64,000 nt of DNA from CAZXYS01 sp964645005 (GTDB lineage: Bacteria > Bacteroidota > Ignavibacteria > Kapaibacteriales > UBA2268): positions 1 to 64,000 of the forward strand of contig CAZXYS010000017.1 in assembly GCA_964645005.1 (NCBI GenBank), in the 5' to 3' direction. Numbering within the stretch: the first letter of the stretch is position 1; the number at the start of each line of letters is the position of its first letter. The notes under the pieces were generated by a model. The model had not been told where the DNA came from, searched no databases, and saw only the letters and a program-made list of their open reading frames with translations. The translations under genes and the position numbers were made by a program. This document shows, one piece after another, positions 20,553 to 29,718 of this stretch.

Positions 20553-21062
20553 ATGGATATTAATTTTCCAATTCAGTATCAGGACAGAGATACTGCTACC
20601 AGCTTTATGCTCTGGCAGTTGTCGCACTTGCATCAAAGAAGCGTTAATTCAAAGTTGAAGAATTTTGGTTTGACATATTTGCAGCTTGTTTTGCTTGTTT
20701 GTCTGGTTTGGGGCAAGAAAGTAGGCAATATCTCTATGATTACCCAGGTGCTTCTTGCTAAAAGTATTCACATGGACATTATGATGACATCTAATGTTTT
20801 GCGCACCCTTGAAAAGAAAGGTCTGGTAAGCAGAAAAGAGCATCCTGTTGATTCACGTGCGAAAATCTTAAATGTGACCAAAAAAGGATACAAGGTGGCA
20901 TCAGATGCCTTAAATAAATTCGAAGAAATAGACCAGGAATTCTATAAAATCCTGACTAAAAAGGAGCACAATACTTTGAACAGGATATTAAATAAACTGC
21001 TGACTGCAAACAGCGAAGAATGGAAGAATCCACCTTACTCAAATATGCTTAACAGCGAGTAA
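20553..21062 (+). CDS. MarR-family transcriptional regulator
   Basis: 169 residues. Winged helix-turn-helix core at about residues 50-120, with 'SIHMDIMMTSNVLRTLEKKGLVSRKEHPVDSRAKILNVTKKG' as recognition helix plus wing and the typical D-x-R in the wing. The C-terminal dimerisation helix is present. It is isolated between an AT-rich leader and a terminator. No target is evident, although the downstream convergent Omp28 operon is its nearest neighbour. Confidence 0.88.
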   Translation: MDINFPIQYQDRDTATSFMLWQLSHLHQRSVNSKLKNFGLTYLQLVLLVCLVWGKKVGNISMITQVLLAKSIHMDIMMTSNVLRTLEKKGLVSRKEHPVDSRAKILNVTKKGYKVASDALNKFEEIDQEFYKILTKKEHNTLNRILNKLLTANSEEWKNPPYSNMLNSE

Positions 21063-21150
21063 TAGATGAACACCTTTTACAAAAGATAAATAAAGTAAAC
21101 TTGAGGAAAAATAATTCCGGGTTTGAAAAAAATATAAGGCATAAGGATTT

Positions 21151-21181
21151 CCCTCCAAAAAATAAATTGGAGGGGTTTTAT
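21151..21181. terminator. Terminator between convergent MarR and Omp28 genes
   Basis: CCCTCCAA pairs with TTGGAGGG around an 8-nt A-rich loop, followed by GTTTTA. It lies between the stop codons of the two convergent genes. Confidence 0.65.
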
Positions 21182-21191
21182 CTATAAACCC

Positions 21192-22052
21192 TTAGTTTAT
21201 CAAATCCGCTTCTTCAACCTGAAGTATTTCCCCCGATCGGTTAAAATCGTGCACAAATGCCAGGATCTTGATCTTTTCAGGATTCCATGGGCGTTCGCCG
21301 TTAGGGAGGTTTTCATCAGGAATAGCAAGGGAATAATTTTTTTCGATAACTTCGCCTGCGGGAATATCTGAGTCGCTAAGCTGGTCACCCCAGACACCAT
21401 TGAAAGAGCCGCGAAGAACGTGCTTGTGGACATAATCTTCGATGATATCCGAGCCGTCGATCTGGCGGGCTGCAATGCTGTCTTCGACTGCGTAAACCGA
21501 CAGAGCCTCGTTGGAGCTGCCGGCTTCGAGATATGTTACAGTCACTTCCACACCAAGTTCTTTATCATTATCATTATAAAAGGGTACAAGCTCAATTGTC
21601 ACCTTAGGTTCCTTCTTAACCAGTTCCTGTACGATCAGTCCCCAGTTATCCGATGGCTGTTCGAGTTCACCATGATATTCGCTCCTGTTTACCAGTCCAC
21701 GGGGAAAACTGACTATATTGAATGCATCTTTTAAGGCGGCTCCTACATCAGTACGGAAATCGTAAGCCTCCTTGTCCACAGGAAAAGCGAATGGACCGGC
21801 ATGGATAGTCAATACATAGACTTGGTCGGGATAAGCATCAGCAATACGGATAGCTTCTGCTGAGGCTGCCGGGCAGTTAGGGCAGCGGTAGCCTGTGAAT
21901 TCCTCGATGAGGACTTTCTGTACTACTTTGTCAGTATCTCCATTTGAGCCGGAAAACTGTTTTGTATAGGGTGCATCTATCTCGTCGCAGCCTGGCGAGA
22001 AAAGTATGGCTGCAAGTATTATTGCGGGTATTATATTTTTTAAAAATTTCAT
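21192..22052 (-). CDS. Omp28-family outer-membrane lipoprotein with thioredoxin-like fold
   Basis: 286 residues with lipobox 'FSPGCDE'. Residues ~47-160 show the Omp28 pattern 'VLIEEFTGYRCPNCPAASAEA', a thioredoxin-like CxxC site (CPNC), followed by 'VYVLTIHAGPFA' and 'SFPRGLVNR' (cis-Pro region). The C-terminal part is a beta-rich domain. The family is widespread in Bacteroidota outer membranes, with adhesin or thiol-redox roles proposed. It is the last gene of the TPR-DUF6029-Omp28 run (34-base gap). Confidence 0.82.
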   Translation of the reverse strand: MKFLKNIIPAIILAAILFSPGCDEIDAPYTKQFSGSNGDTDKVVQKVLIEEFTGYRCPNCPAASAEAIRIADAYPDQVYVLTIHAGPFAFPVDKEAYDFRTDVGAALKDAFNIVSFPRGLVNRSEYHGELEQPSDNWGLIVQELVKKEPKVTIELVPFYNDNDKELGVEVTVTYLEAGSSNEALSVYAVEDSIAARQIDGSDIIEDYVHKHVLRGSFNGVWGDQLSDSDIPAGEVIEKNYSLAIPDENLPNGERPWNPEKIKILAFVHDFNRSGEILQVEEADLIN

Positions 22053-22086
22053 TTGATTTCTTAAAAAATTGATTTTTAAAAATTTT

Positions 22087-23781
22087 TTAAAATGACGAAC
22101 TTATCGACAAAAACATGCCGCTCGAAGCCGGCACCTGCCTGCAAATACCGCCTACACATAATATTCCTTTGCGCTGTCTTCCAAATCCGAGCTGCACTCT
22201 TGTAGATCCTTCGACATAAGCCACTGAGGCATTCAAATAATGAAGAGCCCTGTCAACTTGATGCCCCTCTTTGTCTTTTGTATCGAAATAGTTGAGCTCA
22301 TCCCAGAAAGAGATGTACCAGTGCGGCGCTATAGTATATTCCACGAGAAACACCCCCCAGTTACCGTAAGTGAAATCAGGGGCATGATAGGCTGAATCCT
22401 GATCTGACCACATGTGTTGAAGTTCCGTTCTGATTGTATGATCTGATGAGATCCTGTAGCGGATCTCGGCTATTGCAACGCTGCCGTTTACAAAACCGTA
22501 CTCGGGAATTCCCTGTTTTTCGACTACATCCCTGTTATACTTAAAGTTCATGAAAGTGAAAAGGGTTTTCAGCTTGTCAGACCATCGGCGGGATATCTCG
22601 ATATTGAAATCCCTGAAGTATGTTTTGTCCCCGATGCCGAAGAACGGGGCGTCATATTCGAGAGCCTGACCTCTAACTGTATCAATAAGAGTTTGTGTAG
22701 TATCTATAGATTTTATCATAGAAAAATTTGCTTTTACGGATGTCCCGTAGTCGCCGCCAAGTAATGTATTTTTTGGTATCTTATAAGTAATCTCCGTCTG
22801 GATGCCCCCCTCACCTCCGAACTGAGTAGCAAAAGGGTAAATCGTTGCAAGACTGTATGCATGCTGCTTGGTTAAAGGTGGAATGAAATTTATAAAGAGG
22901 TCATTCACAGTAGCCGTTCGCTGGCTGCGGAAATCCATGTTGTCAATCCAATGCGCGTTGATGATTGCGCCGAAGCCCTTACCATAGAAAGAAGCATTTG
23001 TCATGAATCCGCGTCCGGGATTGTAATTATACAGGTTCGCAGTGTGGGGATCATTGTTTTTGTAGGCGTATTCAGCGTCGAGGGTAAAGAAGCTTCCGGC
23101 GAGTGTCATTCTCCCCGACCATGCCAGAGTATTCGGCGGCAGTTTATAATAGGTTGAGGCGGAATCTTCATATTTGCTCACAACTGAACCACCCAGTTCT
23201 AACCAGTAAGTTGGCGGAAGTATCCCGTTAAAAATGCTGGTAATATCTACGGATACATCGCCGCCGCGTATGATTCCTTCGCCCATATCCCAGTATTGGC
23301 GTTGTTTCCCGATGAGCCCGGTTAACTCTATGCCATCGGTTGGACGCAGCTTGACTCTGGCACCGTTGACAGCGTTGTCAAGTCCAATCAGCCGTTCTTC
23401 ATAAGCGCGGAAAATCAATCCGCTTCCGAACTGCTCGTAGAAATCGCCGCCGGTAATATCTATCAAATCTGATTTGTAGGAAACGTATAAAAAAGGTATG
23501 CCCTGACCTTCATAGCGGGGATCCAGATCCAAGGTAGGATTCAAATAGGCTTCATATCGCATGCCGGCTTCAAAATTTCCCAGATTGTAAGTAAGATAAA
23601 GCCAAGATTTTGACATTAGCTCTTCATCGGGTGTTTCCGCTTGAATAGCTTGGTCTTCATTGTAATATTGCGCATCAATCTGAAAATTCCCGGAAAAACG
23701 ACCGAAATCCCCTGAACTCTGACCAAAAACACTGCTAACTGCCAGAAAAATTAAAATAATACCTGGGATTATCTTTGTCAT
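22087..23781 (-). CDS. DUF6029-family outer-membrane beta-barrel protein
   Basis: 564 residues with signal peptide (residues 1-20, 'VFGQ' cleavage site). The mature start 'GRFSGNFQIDAQYYNED' and the segments 'DPRYEGQGIPFLYVSYK' and 'GGDFYEQFGSGLIFRAYEER' are the hallmark of the DUF6029 family known from Bacteroidota. Alternating aromatic/hydrophilic residues throughout and the C-terminal ...SSF ending fit a beta-barrel. Its function is not known. Its genomic link to Omp28 suggests a joint envelope role. Confidence 0.78.
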   Translation of the reverse strand: MTKIIPGIILIFLAVSSVFGQSSGDFGRFSGNFQIDAQYYNEDQAIQAETPDEELMSKSWLYLTYNLGNFEAGMRYEAYLNPTLDLDPRYEGQGIPFLYVSYKSDLIDITGGDFYEQFGSGLIFRAYEERLIGLDNAVNGARVKLRPTDGIELTGLIGKQRQYWDMGEGIIRGGDVSVDITSIFNGILPPTYWLELGGSVVSKYEDSASTYYKLPPNTLAWSGRMTLAGSFFTLDAEYAYKNNDPHTANLYNYNPGRGFMTNASFYGKGFGAIINAHWIDNMDFRSQRTATVNDLFINFIPPLTKQHAYSLATIYPFATQFGGEGGIQTEITYKIPKNTLLGGDYGTSVKANFSMIKSIDTTQTLIDTVRGQALEYDAPFFGIGDKTYFRDFNIEISRRWSDKLKTLFTFMNFKYNRDVVEKQGIPEYGFVNGSVAIAEIRYRISSDHTIRTELQHMWSDQDSAYHAPDFTYGNWGVFLVEYTIAPHWYISFWDELNYFDTKDKEGHQVDRALHYLNASVAYVEGSTRVQLGFGRQRKGILCVGGICRQVPASSGMFLSISSSF

Positions 23782-23814
23782 TTTGTTTTTTATTAATTAT
23801 CCTTAAAAACTTAA

Positions 23815-24444
23815 CTACTCACCTTCCTTAATCTCTCTTATAAGGCGCTGTACTTCGCCTGCCAGTCCTTCGGCGTTGCCGTTCATATCAAGGTATTTTT
23901 CGAAATCCTGCAAAGCCAGATCTTTTCTGCCTTCAAGTTCATGTACTACCCCCCTGCCGTAATAAGACAAGCCGTAATCCGGTTTTAGCTCAATTGCCTT
24001 ATTATATGCATCGAGGGCTTTTTCGTGTTTTTTCTGGTCTGCATAGGCTTTACCCAGAGAATAGAAGGCTCTGAAGGAATTCGGATCAATGTCGGCAGCA
24101 CGCTGAAAATCGGAAATGGCGGCGCCGATATTTCCGTTTTTCATGTAGGCAAGACCGCGCCCGTAGAAAGCCTCGTAGCAGCTTGGATTCAGGTTAATTG
24201 CCTGTGAAAAATCATCAATAGCGGCATCGTATTTTTCCTGGTAGTAACGTGCAAGCCCCCTGCCGTAGAATGAAGGCGCATAATTTGTATTGACTTCGAT
24301 TGCCTGAGTATAGTTCTGTTCGGCTTCTGTGTAATTTTTGTTTTCCATTGCCTGGTGAGCCGATTCGATAAATCCTCTTTGCTGAGCAAAAACGCTGCCC
24401 GCAGCAATAAGAACAAGGATTAGAGAAAGGATCATCTTTTTCAT
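23815..24444 (-). CDS. Periplasmic TPR-repeat protein
   Basis: 209 residues. Signal peptide of about 20 residues (cleavage near VFAQ) and five TPR units with the repeated 'SFYGRGLARYYQEKYDAAIDDFSQAI' pattern. First gene of the run leading to DUF6029 and Omp28 (33-base gap), with AAAGG upstream of the start. Likely a scaffold for the outer-membrane proteins encoded downstream. Confidence 0.85.
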   Translation of the reverse strand: MKKMILSLILVLIAAGSVFAQQRGFIESAHQAMENKNYTEAEQNYTQAIEVNTNYAPSFYGRGLARYYQEKYDAAIDDFSQAINLNPSCYEAFYGRGLAYMKNGNIGAAISDFQRAADIDPNSFRAFYSLGKAYADQKKHEKALDAYNKAIELKPDYGLSYYGRGVVHELEGRKDLALQDFEKYLDMNGNAEGLAGEVQRLIREIKEGE

Positions 24445-24691
24445 TTGTTTACCTTTCGGAAAATTAATATATCGTGACCGTTTTAATCATCATATTTAAA
24501 GCAATTTAACTTATATAATAAAAAATTCAAAAGAAAATGAAAAAAAACGAGCTATTTCACAATTAAAAAGTAACCTAAAAAGGTCAACTTTATTCAGGTC
24601 GTATTTTTCTAAGAGTTTTATTTTTTAATAATAGGGATATTGCTGTCCTGAAATACCTTTACTTTTTGTTATAAATTTCAGATCATGTTTC

Positions 24692-25255
24692 TTACGGAAG
24701 CTCTTTCAGATGATCTTTGTAATCTTCCCGGGGAGGTGCCGGCGGCTCTTCGTCAGGATAACCCATAGCAAGCAAAGCAATGACTTTGTAGTTGTCGGGT
24801 ACCTGTAAGATATTTCTTGCGGGTGGAGTGCTGCCAACAGTCAGCCATACGGATCTTACATTTTCCGCTTCTGCCTGTAAAAGCATATTTTCAACTGCTG
24901 TAGCAGCAGCCAGAGAATTTTCAAAGTCCGGCACATGCTCATCCGCGGGACGGGCAAGCACCGCTGCCATGATTGGCGCACCGCCGAAGTCATCCTTGAG
25001 TTTCTCCATGTTTTTCTTTGCGATTTCCGTTGTTTCCGGCTTTTTCATAAGCATGGTAACTGCATTTTGAAAAAGGTCGAGAAGCTGTCTACGCGTTTCG
25101 GGTCCGACTACGTAAAATTCCCATGGCTGCTCATTTCTATGGGACGGCGCCCACATTGCAGCTTCGAATATGCGGTTCTTGACGTCTTCGGGCAGTGGAT
25201 CACTCCTGAATTTTCTCACTGTCCTGCGATTTCTGATTACATCCAATACTTCCAT
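24692..25255 (-). CDS. Nitroreductase-family FMN oxidoreductase
   Basis: 187 residues. N-terminal 'VIRNRRTVRKFRSDPLPEDV' carries the Arg-rich FMN phosphate-binding motif. 'WAPSHRNEQPWEF' is the conserved nitroreductase segment (usually SP/APS..N.QPW). The C-terminal 'VIALLAMGYPDEEP' completes the fold. Uses NAD(P)H to reduce nitroaromatics, quinones or flavins; substrate unknown. Single gene. Confidence 0.88.
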   Translation of the reverse strand: MEVLDVIRNRRTVRKFRSDPLPEDVKNRIFEAAMWAPSHRNEQPWEFYVVGPETRRQLLDLFQNAVTMLMKKPETTEIAKKNMEKLKDDFGGAPIMAAVLARPADEHVPDFENSLAAATAVENMLLQAEAENVRSVWLTVGSTPPARNILQVPDNYKVIALLAMGYPDEEPPAPPREDYKDHLKELP

Positions 25256-25467
25256 GATTTTTTCTCCGTTTTTCTTAAAATATGAAAAATCAATTTATCA
25301 ATTGAATCAAATTTATTAAATTTTGAATAAAATTTTGAATAATTGAGTGGAAAAAAGTAAATTGTTTTTTGTAATTCAAGAAAGCAGAGTAGGTAAATTC
25401 AAAAAATAGAACTCACTATATTATTAAACAGAAGTATATTACTCGAAATATTTATATTTTATAAAAT

Positions 25468-26427
25468 ATGACAAAGAAAGAAAAAGAAAAGCACAAAAGA
25501 ATATTTAAGGAATCATTAAAGAAGTTTGTTAATGAACTCAAAGTTTATGTATCTTCCGATGATGATCAGTGGACAGTTAAAGGATTTATTGATATTTACA
25601 AGAATATCTATACTATATCATCAGATACAAAAATTGTATCAAAAATTCTTGAAATACATTTGTTCCCTGAAATTTTGAAATTCGCTGAAGAATTTGGTTA
25701 TTCCATAGTTCTTGCAGAAAAACAAAATTGGTATCCGGATCTTACTTTTATAAAGATCGATAATGAAAATGTGAAATTTGCCTTAGATTTAAAGACAAGT
25801 TACAGGGAGCCCAATTATCCAAAGCATATAAATGGTTTTACGTTAGGAAGTCATGGAACTTACTTCAAAAACAGAAACAGTACTAAAAATATACAATTCC
25901 CTTATTCACAATATATAGGACATTTCTGTTTAGGTATTATTTATACAAGAGCAGATTCAATCTATATAAGTGAAACTGAAATAGTAAATGCAGAAGAATT
26001 AAAGGATAAAAAGGATATTCCCCAAAGAATAGGCGCAAGGCAAGTTACTAAAGTTAAAAACCTTAAATCAATAACTTCAGTTATTAAAGATTTTGATTTT
26101 TTTGTTAAGGAAAAATGGGAAATAGCAAGTGATCGAAGTGGTTCGCACAATACGGCTAATATTGGGTCCATAACTAAAATTGATGATATTAAAAAAGGGA
26201 ATGGTGTATTTGCTAAACTTGGTGAAAAATGGTTTGATGAATACTGGATGAATTATGGCAATGTAATGATGATGAAAAATGGTAAATCAAAAAAAATATC
26301 AAGGCTTGAAGATTTTCTTGAATTTAAAGGAAAGAACAAGAATCTTGTAAATAAAATGGCAACTAAAAGAATGAAAAAAGTTAAAAATGAAAATAATAGT
26401 ACCGCCCATAAAAAGTCAGGGGATTAA
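25468..26427 (+). CDS. EcoRV-type type II restriction endonuclease
   Basis: 319 residues. The protein can be aligned by eye to EcoRV along most of its length. The catalytic PD...DxK is 'YPDLTF' with D91 and 'ALDLK' with D107 and K109; the 16-residue spacing equals D74-D90/K92 of EcoRV. Further shared blocks are 'SSDTK', 'FTLG', 'NSTKNIQFPYSQYI', 'GIIYTRA', 'DRSGSHNTANIGSI' and 'GNGVFA..GEKWFDEYW.NY'. Known EcoRV cuts GATATC blunt; the same specificity is inferred, not shown. It is longer than EcoRV (245 residues) because of N- and C-terminal extensions. It overlaps the methylase gene by 41 bases. Base composition is lower in GC than the neighbours, consistent with transfer. Confidence 0.9.
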   Translation: MTKKEKEKHKRIFKESLKKFVNELKVYVSSDDDQWTVKGFIDIYKNIYTISSDTKIVSKILEIHLFPEILKFAEEFGYSIVLAEKQNWYPDLTFIKIDNENVKFALDLKTSYREPNYPKHINGFTLGSHGTYFKNRNSTKNIQFPYSQYIGHFCLGIIYTRADSIYISETEIVNAEELKDKKDIPQRIGARQVTKVKNLKSITSVIKDFDFFVKEKWEIASDRSGSHNTANIGSITKIDDIKKGNGVFAKLGEKWFDEYWMNYGNVMMMKNGKSKKISRLEDFLEFKGKNKNLVNKMATKRMKKVKNENNSTAHKKSGD

Positions 26428-27292
26428 AACAAAGTTAGTCCCATGGATTAAAGAGATTATTCCTGATACAACCGGTCGCTGGATAGAACCATTTTTAGGT
26501 ACTGGTGTTGTTGCCTTTAATATGGGTTTTGAAAAAGCATTATTGAACGATATTAATCCTCATATAATTAAGTTTTATCAAGATATAAAAAATGATAGAG
26601 TTACCCCGGAAATCGTTAGAAAATATCTAAAAGAAGAGGGAGAGAAATTAAAGAATGCTGAAGAAGATGGATATGAACATTTTAGGTATATAAAAGAGCG
26701 ATTTAATAGAGAGTTTTCTACTTTGGATTTCCTGTTTTTGTCCAGAGCCGGATTTAATGGTATGATGAGATTTAACAGAGAAGGAAAATGGAATATACCC
26801 TTTTGCAAGAAGCCAAATAGATTTTCGCCTGCATATATAACGAAAATTGTGAATCAAGTAATGAATATTAGAAGACAGATAACTAAGAATTGGAATTTTA
26901 TTAACAAGCCTTTTTCAGAAGTATTACAATTAGCTAATGTAGATGATGTTATTTATTGTGATCCGCCCTATTTCGGAAGATATGTCGATTATTATAACGG
27001 ATGGACTGAAGATGACGAAAAGCTATTATATCAGCTTTTAAGAAAAACAAAAGCAAAATTCATTCTTTCAACCTGGCATCACAACAATTTCAGAGAAAAT
27101 GAGATGATAAAGAAATATTGGAATAATTTTAATATTATTACAAGAGATCATTTCTATCATTCAGGCGGTAAGCTTGAAAATAGAAATAAGATAGTTGAAG
27201 CGTTAATTTGCAACTTTGAATTAAAAGACAATATCAAAATTCATAATCATGAACCGGAGAAAATAGTTTTTCAGAGTTCACTATTCGATTAA
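26387..27292 (+). CDS. M.EcoRV-like DNA adenine-N6 methyltransferase
   Basis: 301 residues, Dam-family alpha-type m6A methylase. 'PPIKSQGIKTKLVPW' at the N-terminus, 'EPFLGTGVVAFN' (motif I, FLGTG 36-40), 'LDFLFLSRAGFNGMMRFN', 'PFCKKPNRF' and 'YCDPPYFGR' (motif IV, DPPY 192-195) match the M.EcoRV pattern closely. It protects host DNA from the endonuclease encoded upstream. The start lies inside the endonuclease gene (41-base overlap), so translation is probably coupled. It ends 3 bases before the convergent next gene. Confidence 0.92.
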   Translation: MKIIVPPIKSQGIKTKLVPWIKEIIPDTTGRWIEPFLGTGVVAFNMGFEKALLNDINPHIIKFYQDIKNDRVTPEIVRKYLKEEGEKLKNAEEDGYEHFRYIKERFNREFSTLDFLFLSRAGFNGMMRFNREGKWNIPFCKKPNRFSPAYITKIVNQVMNIRRQITKNWNFINKPFSEVLQLANVDDVIYCDPPYFGRYVDYYNGWTEDDEKLLYQLLRKTKAKFILSTWHHNNFRENEMIKKYWNNFNIITRDHFYHSGGKLENRNKIVEALICNFELKDNIKIHNHEPEKIVFQSSLFD

Positions 27293-27295
27293 AAT

Positions 27296-29623
27296 TTATA
27301 GTGTACCACCCGCCTTCCTCATAACATAATCCTCATCTATATAAGGCTCGTCATTCTTATGTTTTTCCATAAGCTCATTTCGCTTGTTGAGAAGGGATGG
27401 CAGATTATCGCCGTGAACCAGCGGCGTTTCACCTTTGTCAGTGATTGCCATGAATTCGACATTCGTATCGAGGAGGTCGATCAGTTCCCTGGTGTTTGCT
27501 ATCTCGCTGTCAATCATATCTTTGAGAGATTTAGCAAAATACTTCCTATCCTGCTTATCGCCGGAATTGATGTATCCATGCACGCAGACAATCCACTTCG
27601 CCACATTGTGCTGCGTTACAAACCAGCAGCGCAATCCCCGCAGCCTGACATACTGGTCAAAGAAAAAGCGGCTTTCATTTGAATCATTGCCTGCTTTTTT
27701 CAGAAGATCACCGAAGGAATCTATGGCTTCGTTCATCGGCTTCCGGAGATTGGCGTCCATTCTCTCAACAATTTTGGTGCATTTCTCTGGCGAGGTGATG
27801 TGGAAAAGTACGTCCCTGCTCAAGTCAACATTGTTCGGGTTGTGCGGCGTTGTGCACATGAAATTTTCGTAATAGGCGCGCTCTTTTTCGGGGACAGCTT
27901 CGTAGTTCGGGATGAGCGGCCGCACCCACAGCCTCTGCCAGGTGAAGCCATGAGTCGAGTAGAGGGGCGTAATGTTGGGAAATGCGAGGATAGCTTCTTC
28001 AGCTTTCTTCCATGCTGAAATGACTTTTTCAGCATATTTCCCGCCAGCCCATTGGTTAACTATATTTGTAACAGCTTTATTTATTTCAATTTCCGGATTC
28101 AATTGAAAATGCCTCGATACTTCATGATTTATGTTAAAGGGTACAAGCTCATGCGGGCATGTCCCGCCTGTATGAGCTATGTGAGTGACTTTGTTATTAT
28201 GCAGAGTTCGCAATCTTTGATGAGTGAGGAATGGGCAGGGAATTCCCATCAGCGGCTCGAATATGGAATGAGGACCGGCAGAGAAGAAGTAATGGGCGAG
28301 AGAATTCTTGCTCTTCAGTTGATCGAGATATTCGTGCTCTTCATCCTTAAAATCCTGCTGATAGACAGAGCCGCCGTTGATCTCTTTCACGTCGGGATAT
28401 TTCGGATGGGTATAGGGCACAGCCCAGCCCCTGCCGAGAAGGGTGTTCGTTTCAGCGTCAATGCCATTGGAAAGTCCATTCCAGACAGTCTCATACTCGC
28501 CGTAGAAAGATTCCAGGCGCGCCATTATGCGGAAATTGGGATTCGTCTCGCGTCCGGCATTCAGCAGCGTCCTGAAAAAGCGGATGGCATTTTCGCCTGC
28601 GAGGCGGGCGATAGTTTCGTCGTCGTTCCACTCGCGAACAAGGTAGGCGCTGCCATTGCGACCGACGTAGAGGGATTTCGTATGCTCGAAACCGGCACCG
28701 CTGTCATTCGTCCAGATGCTCATGAAGCCGAGTTCCGGGATTTCCTGCATGATTTTTTGCAGCATTTCGGCGTAGTGCCGCAAGACTTTGGGATGGGTGA
28801 TAGTCATGTTATAGCGCGGTTTGAAGCTGCGGAATGGATGATCTATCCTCGCGCCGCGCAGCATAGGATATATCTCGAAGAATTTCTCCGGCACGGAACG
28901 AGGCTCGTAGCTGAATATGCCCGGCGTGAGTCCGTATTTACGCGCTAAATCGGCATTTTCCTTCATGCAGCGCATGTTAGCTGAGAGATAAAACTTCGGG
29001 TAGAGACCTTCGTTCAGGCTGCTGGCGACAAATTGGTCGAGCGCCGCGCCGTAAGTGTAGAACATTGGATACGTTTCACCCGGCGGACCTGTCTCGAGAG
29101 ACATCGGATAAGCCAGCCCGTTGACCTCAATGTGGGTGAATCCCTGTCGGGCGAGTTCGCGGATGTATGTTTTCCTGTTCAGACCTCTCTGGATACGCCC
29201 TTCCTGAGTAAGGAAGTAATCATAAGAGACACGCTGCCATTTGAACGCAGGCGTATAAATTTTCCCGTCTCTGAAATCATTTATCTCAGCATTTAAATAA
29301 TTTTCTAAAATATTAATAACAAAAGAGAACAAATAATATGACTTTGAACACAGAAGCCAGCCGGAACCGTGATCATTTATCTGAAAATACATGTATTCCT
29401 CTTCCTTGGGATTCGCCAATTCAAGTCTTTCTATGGTTTTATCGGAAACAATGGCGATGTTGAGTATGCCTTTCTTTTCCTTCAACTTGCTTACTGCGGA
29501 AGATTTAAGGTCATTATTCCCAATGTATTCTTTTATCTCATCAGCGGCAGTTTCAATTACCTGCGGCGAATTTTGGGGGTATTGGATTTCTTTAACTTTC
29601 TTGAGCGCTTCGATTATTTTCAT
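27296..29623 (-). CDS. Large glycoside-hydrolase-like protein (GH20/GH67-like architecture)
   Basis: 775 residues, no signal peptide. The N-terminal ~120 residues form an alpha/beta region like the 'helper' domain of GH20/GH67 enzymes. It is followed by a probable TIM barrel ('TYIRELARQGFTHIEVNGLAYP', 'YPKFYLSANM', 'LGFMSIWTNDSGAGFEH', 'NFRIMARLESFYGEY') and a helical C-terminal part. The acidic residues in 'IWTNDSG' and 'RLESFYGEYE' are candidate catalytic groups, but I cannot name the family with certainty. Catabolism of an amino-sugar or uronic-acid glycan is possible. It converges end to end with the EcoRV-type methylase gene. Confidence 0.5.
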   Translation of the reverse strand: MKIIEALKKVKEIQYPQNSPQVIETAADEIKEYIGNNDLKSSAVSKLKEKKGILNIAIVSDKTIERLELANPKEEEYMYFQINDHGSGWLLCSKSYYLFSFVINILENYLNAEINDFRDGKIYTPAFKWQRVSYDYFLTQEGRIQRGLNRKTYIRELARQGFTHIEVNGLAYPMSLETGPPGETYPMFYTYGAALDQFVASSLNEGLYPKFYLSANMRCMKENADLARKYGLTPGIFSYEPRSVPEKFFEIYPMLRGARIDHPFRSFKPRYNMTITHPKVLRHYAEMLQKIMQEIPELGFMSIWTNDSGAGFEHTKSLYVGRNGSAYLVREWNDDETIARLAGENAIRFFRTLLNAGRETNPNFRIMARLESFYGEYETVWNGLSNGIDAETNTLLGRGWAVPYTHPKYPDVKEINGGSVYQQDFKDEEHEYLDQLKSKNSLAHYFFSAGPHSIFEPLMGIPCPFLTHQRLRTLHNNKVTHIAHTGGTCPHELVPFNINHEVSRHFQLNPEIEINKAVTNIVNQWAGGKYAEKVISAWKKAEEAILAFPNITPLYSTHGFTWQRLWVRPLIPNYEAVPEKERAYYENFMCTTPHNPNNVDLSRDVLFHITSPEKCTKIVERMDANLRKPMNEAIDSFGDLLKKAGNDSNESRFFFDQYVRLRGLRCWFVTQHNVAKWIVCVHGYINSGDKQDRKYFAKSLKDMIDSEIANTRELIDLLDTNVEFMAITDKGETPLVHGDNLPSLLNKRNELMEKHKNDEPYIDEDYVMRKAGGTL

Positions 29624-29663
29624 GGTACTGATAATTTATTTTAAAAATTCATTATACCTCTTA

Positions 29664-29689
29664 TTTCCCCTCCTTACTGAGGAGGGGAG
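29664..29689. repeat. CCCCTCC-GGAGGGG palindromic repeat
   Basis: TTTCCCCTCCTTACTGAGGAGGGGA between two minus-strand genes. It could also act as a terminator for the class V aminotransferase-fold gene. Confidence 0.55.
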
Positions 29690-29718
29690 TGAAGCCGAAT
29701 GCTTTACGGGGTAGTTTA

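Noticed and set aside
28052..28948. 298-residue open frame on the plus strand
   Set aside because: Antisense to the glycoside-hydrolase-like gene, whose minus-strand frame is longer and has coherent protein-like composition.
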